From NCBI RefSeq assembly GCF_021026335.1, contig NZ_JAJNCY010000005.1:248001-312000 (forward strand): a stretch of 64,000 nt of DNA, written 5' to 3'. A program made the position numbers and the translations under genes. The notes below the pieces were generated by a model, which saw nothing but the letters and a program-made list of their open reading frames with translations, had not been told where the DNA came from and searched no databases. Position 1 is the stretch's first letter; every line of letters begins with the position of its first letter. Below, one piece after another: positions 63,686 to 64,000 of the stretch. The stretch comes from Rhizobium sp. C1 (GTDB lineage Bacteria; Pseudomonadota; Alphaproteobacteria; Rhizobiales; Rhizobiaceae).

Positions 63686-64000
63686 TCACTCCGCCGCCAC
63701 GAGCGCCGCAGCCTCGAACGCAATCGAAAGCTGCCCATCGATATTCCTCACCGGGATCGTCCGCACCTCGCCCTCATCCGCGCCCAGCGCCCTGCCGCTT
63801 TCCAGCGAGATGACGAAGTTGTGCAGCGGGCAGGTCACGGCCCTGCCGTGGACAATGCCCTGGCTGAGCGGCCCGCCCTTGTGCGGGCATTGGTCCTCGA
63901 TGGCGAAGACCTCGTTTTCGGCGGTGCGGAAGACGGCGATCTTGCCGTCCGGCGTCTTCACGCAACGCGCCCCGCGCAGCGGAATGTCGTCGATATGGCC
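63686..64000 (-). CDS. nirD: Nitrite reductase small subunit NirD (5' end outside window)
   Basis: The frame is open to base 64000, giving ~104 residues; NirD is usually ~110, so only the first few are missing. Rieske-type ligands are CPHKGGPL and CPLHNFVISL; GHIDDIPLRGARCVKTPDG is the start seen. With NirB it reduces nitrite to ammonia. The likely order is nirB-nirD-nasA-cysG. Confidence 0.93.
   Translation of the reverse strand, partial: GHIDDIPLRGARCVKTPDGKIAVFRTAENEVFAIEDQCPHKGGPLSQGIVHGRAVTCPLHNFVISLESGRALGADEGEVRTIPVRNIDGQLSIAFEAAALVAAE

Overview
This 64 kb window is high-GC alphaproteobacterial DNA. It almost certainly comes from a repABC replicon (large plasmid or chromid) of a Rhizobiaceae-type organism such as Agrobacterium, Rhizobium, Ensifer or Shinella. 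The evidence is a complete repA-repB-repC cassette with its antisense-RNA region, two exact copies of a RepB-type centromere palindrome, a sorbitol/mannitol (smo) operon of rhizobial type, and rhizobial mosaic palindromic repeats. No tRNA, rRNA, CRISPR array or intact insertion sequence was seen.

Layout. 1-4914: end of a hexuronate operon (uxuA end, uxaC, uxuB) facing a GH4 alpha-galactosidase-like gene. 5132-7113: a DUF6165/TPR-glycosyltransferase pair. 7201-16120: the polyol operon on the minus strand (smoE-F-G-K, smoS, mtlK, HAD phosphatase, FGGY kinase); its SorC-type regulator lies at 17439-18395. 16375-17303: a Phd/VapC toxin-antitoxin pair and a frameshifted vapB remnant. 18480-22432: repCBA. 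22671-26028: two parS sites flanking a RES/Xre toxin-antitoxin pair, a phosphomannomutase and aroQ. 26024-29301: an MBL hydrolase and two valine-catabolism genes. 29697-31121: a lone TadG-like protein. 31200-31560: decayed transposase. 31713-35454: an NMT1/SsuA-type ABC importer and an SDR. 35503-38122: a P-loop kinase-like protein and a TctE/TctD two-component system. 38404-43649: a truncated transglutaminase-like protein and a membrane cluster (DUF1345-like, MntP/YtaF-like, TerC, HflC, HflK). 43756-46831: an ABC importer with fused permease and no binding protein. 47089-54457: a histidine kinase/FixJ-type regulator and sulfonate uptake and desulfonation genes (ssuA-C-B, ssuD, an FAD-binding protein). 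54784-55637: a second Xre/RES pair. 55662-57047: a GH28 polygalacturonase. 57291-59565: an FdhF/YdeP-type molybdoenzyme with an N-terminal frameshift. 59617-64000: assimilatory nitrate/nitrite reduction (siroheme synthase-like gene, nasA, nirD end).

How it fits together. GH28 polygalacturonase and uxaC-uxuB-uxuA suit plant polysaccharide use: polygalacturonase products enter as uronates, and uxaC, uxuB and uxuA convert them towards 2-keto-3-deoxygluconate. The smo operon brings in sorbitol/mannitol and oxidises them to fructose. Ssu and Nas genes scavenge sulfur and nitrogen. Genes of core or near-core type (aroQ, phosphomannomutase, hibch/mmsB, nas) on the repABC replicon, plus three toxin-antitoxin loci around or near the replication region, suggest a stably held chromid-like element.

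Most unexpected: (a) a shared 17-bp palindrome TCTA-N9-TAGA upstream of ssuA, ssuD and the FAD-binding gene, a candidate sulfonate regulon operator; (b) two identical parS palindromes 3.3 kb apart beside repABC; (c) several broken or shortened genes (vapB, FdhF N-terminus, siroheme synthase methyltransferase domain, transglutaminase-like protein, transposase); (d) a SorC-type operator and clear promoter at smoE, and a palindrome over the -10 of the second Xre/RES operon. I found no unmistakably new multi-gene system. The best candidates for follow-up are the sulfonate operator family, the TerC/HflKC/MntP-like membrane cluster and the TPR-glycosyltransferase/DUF6165 pair.
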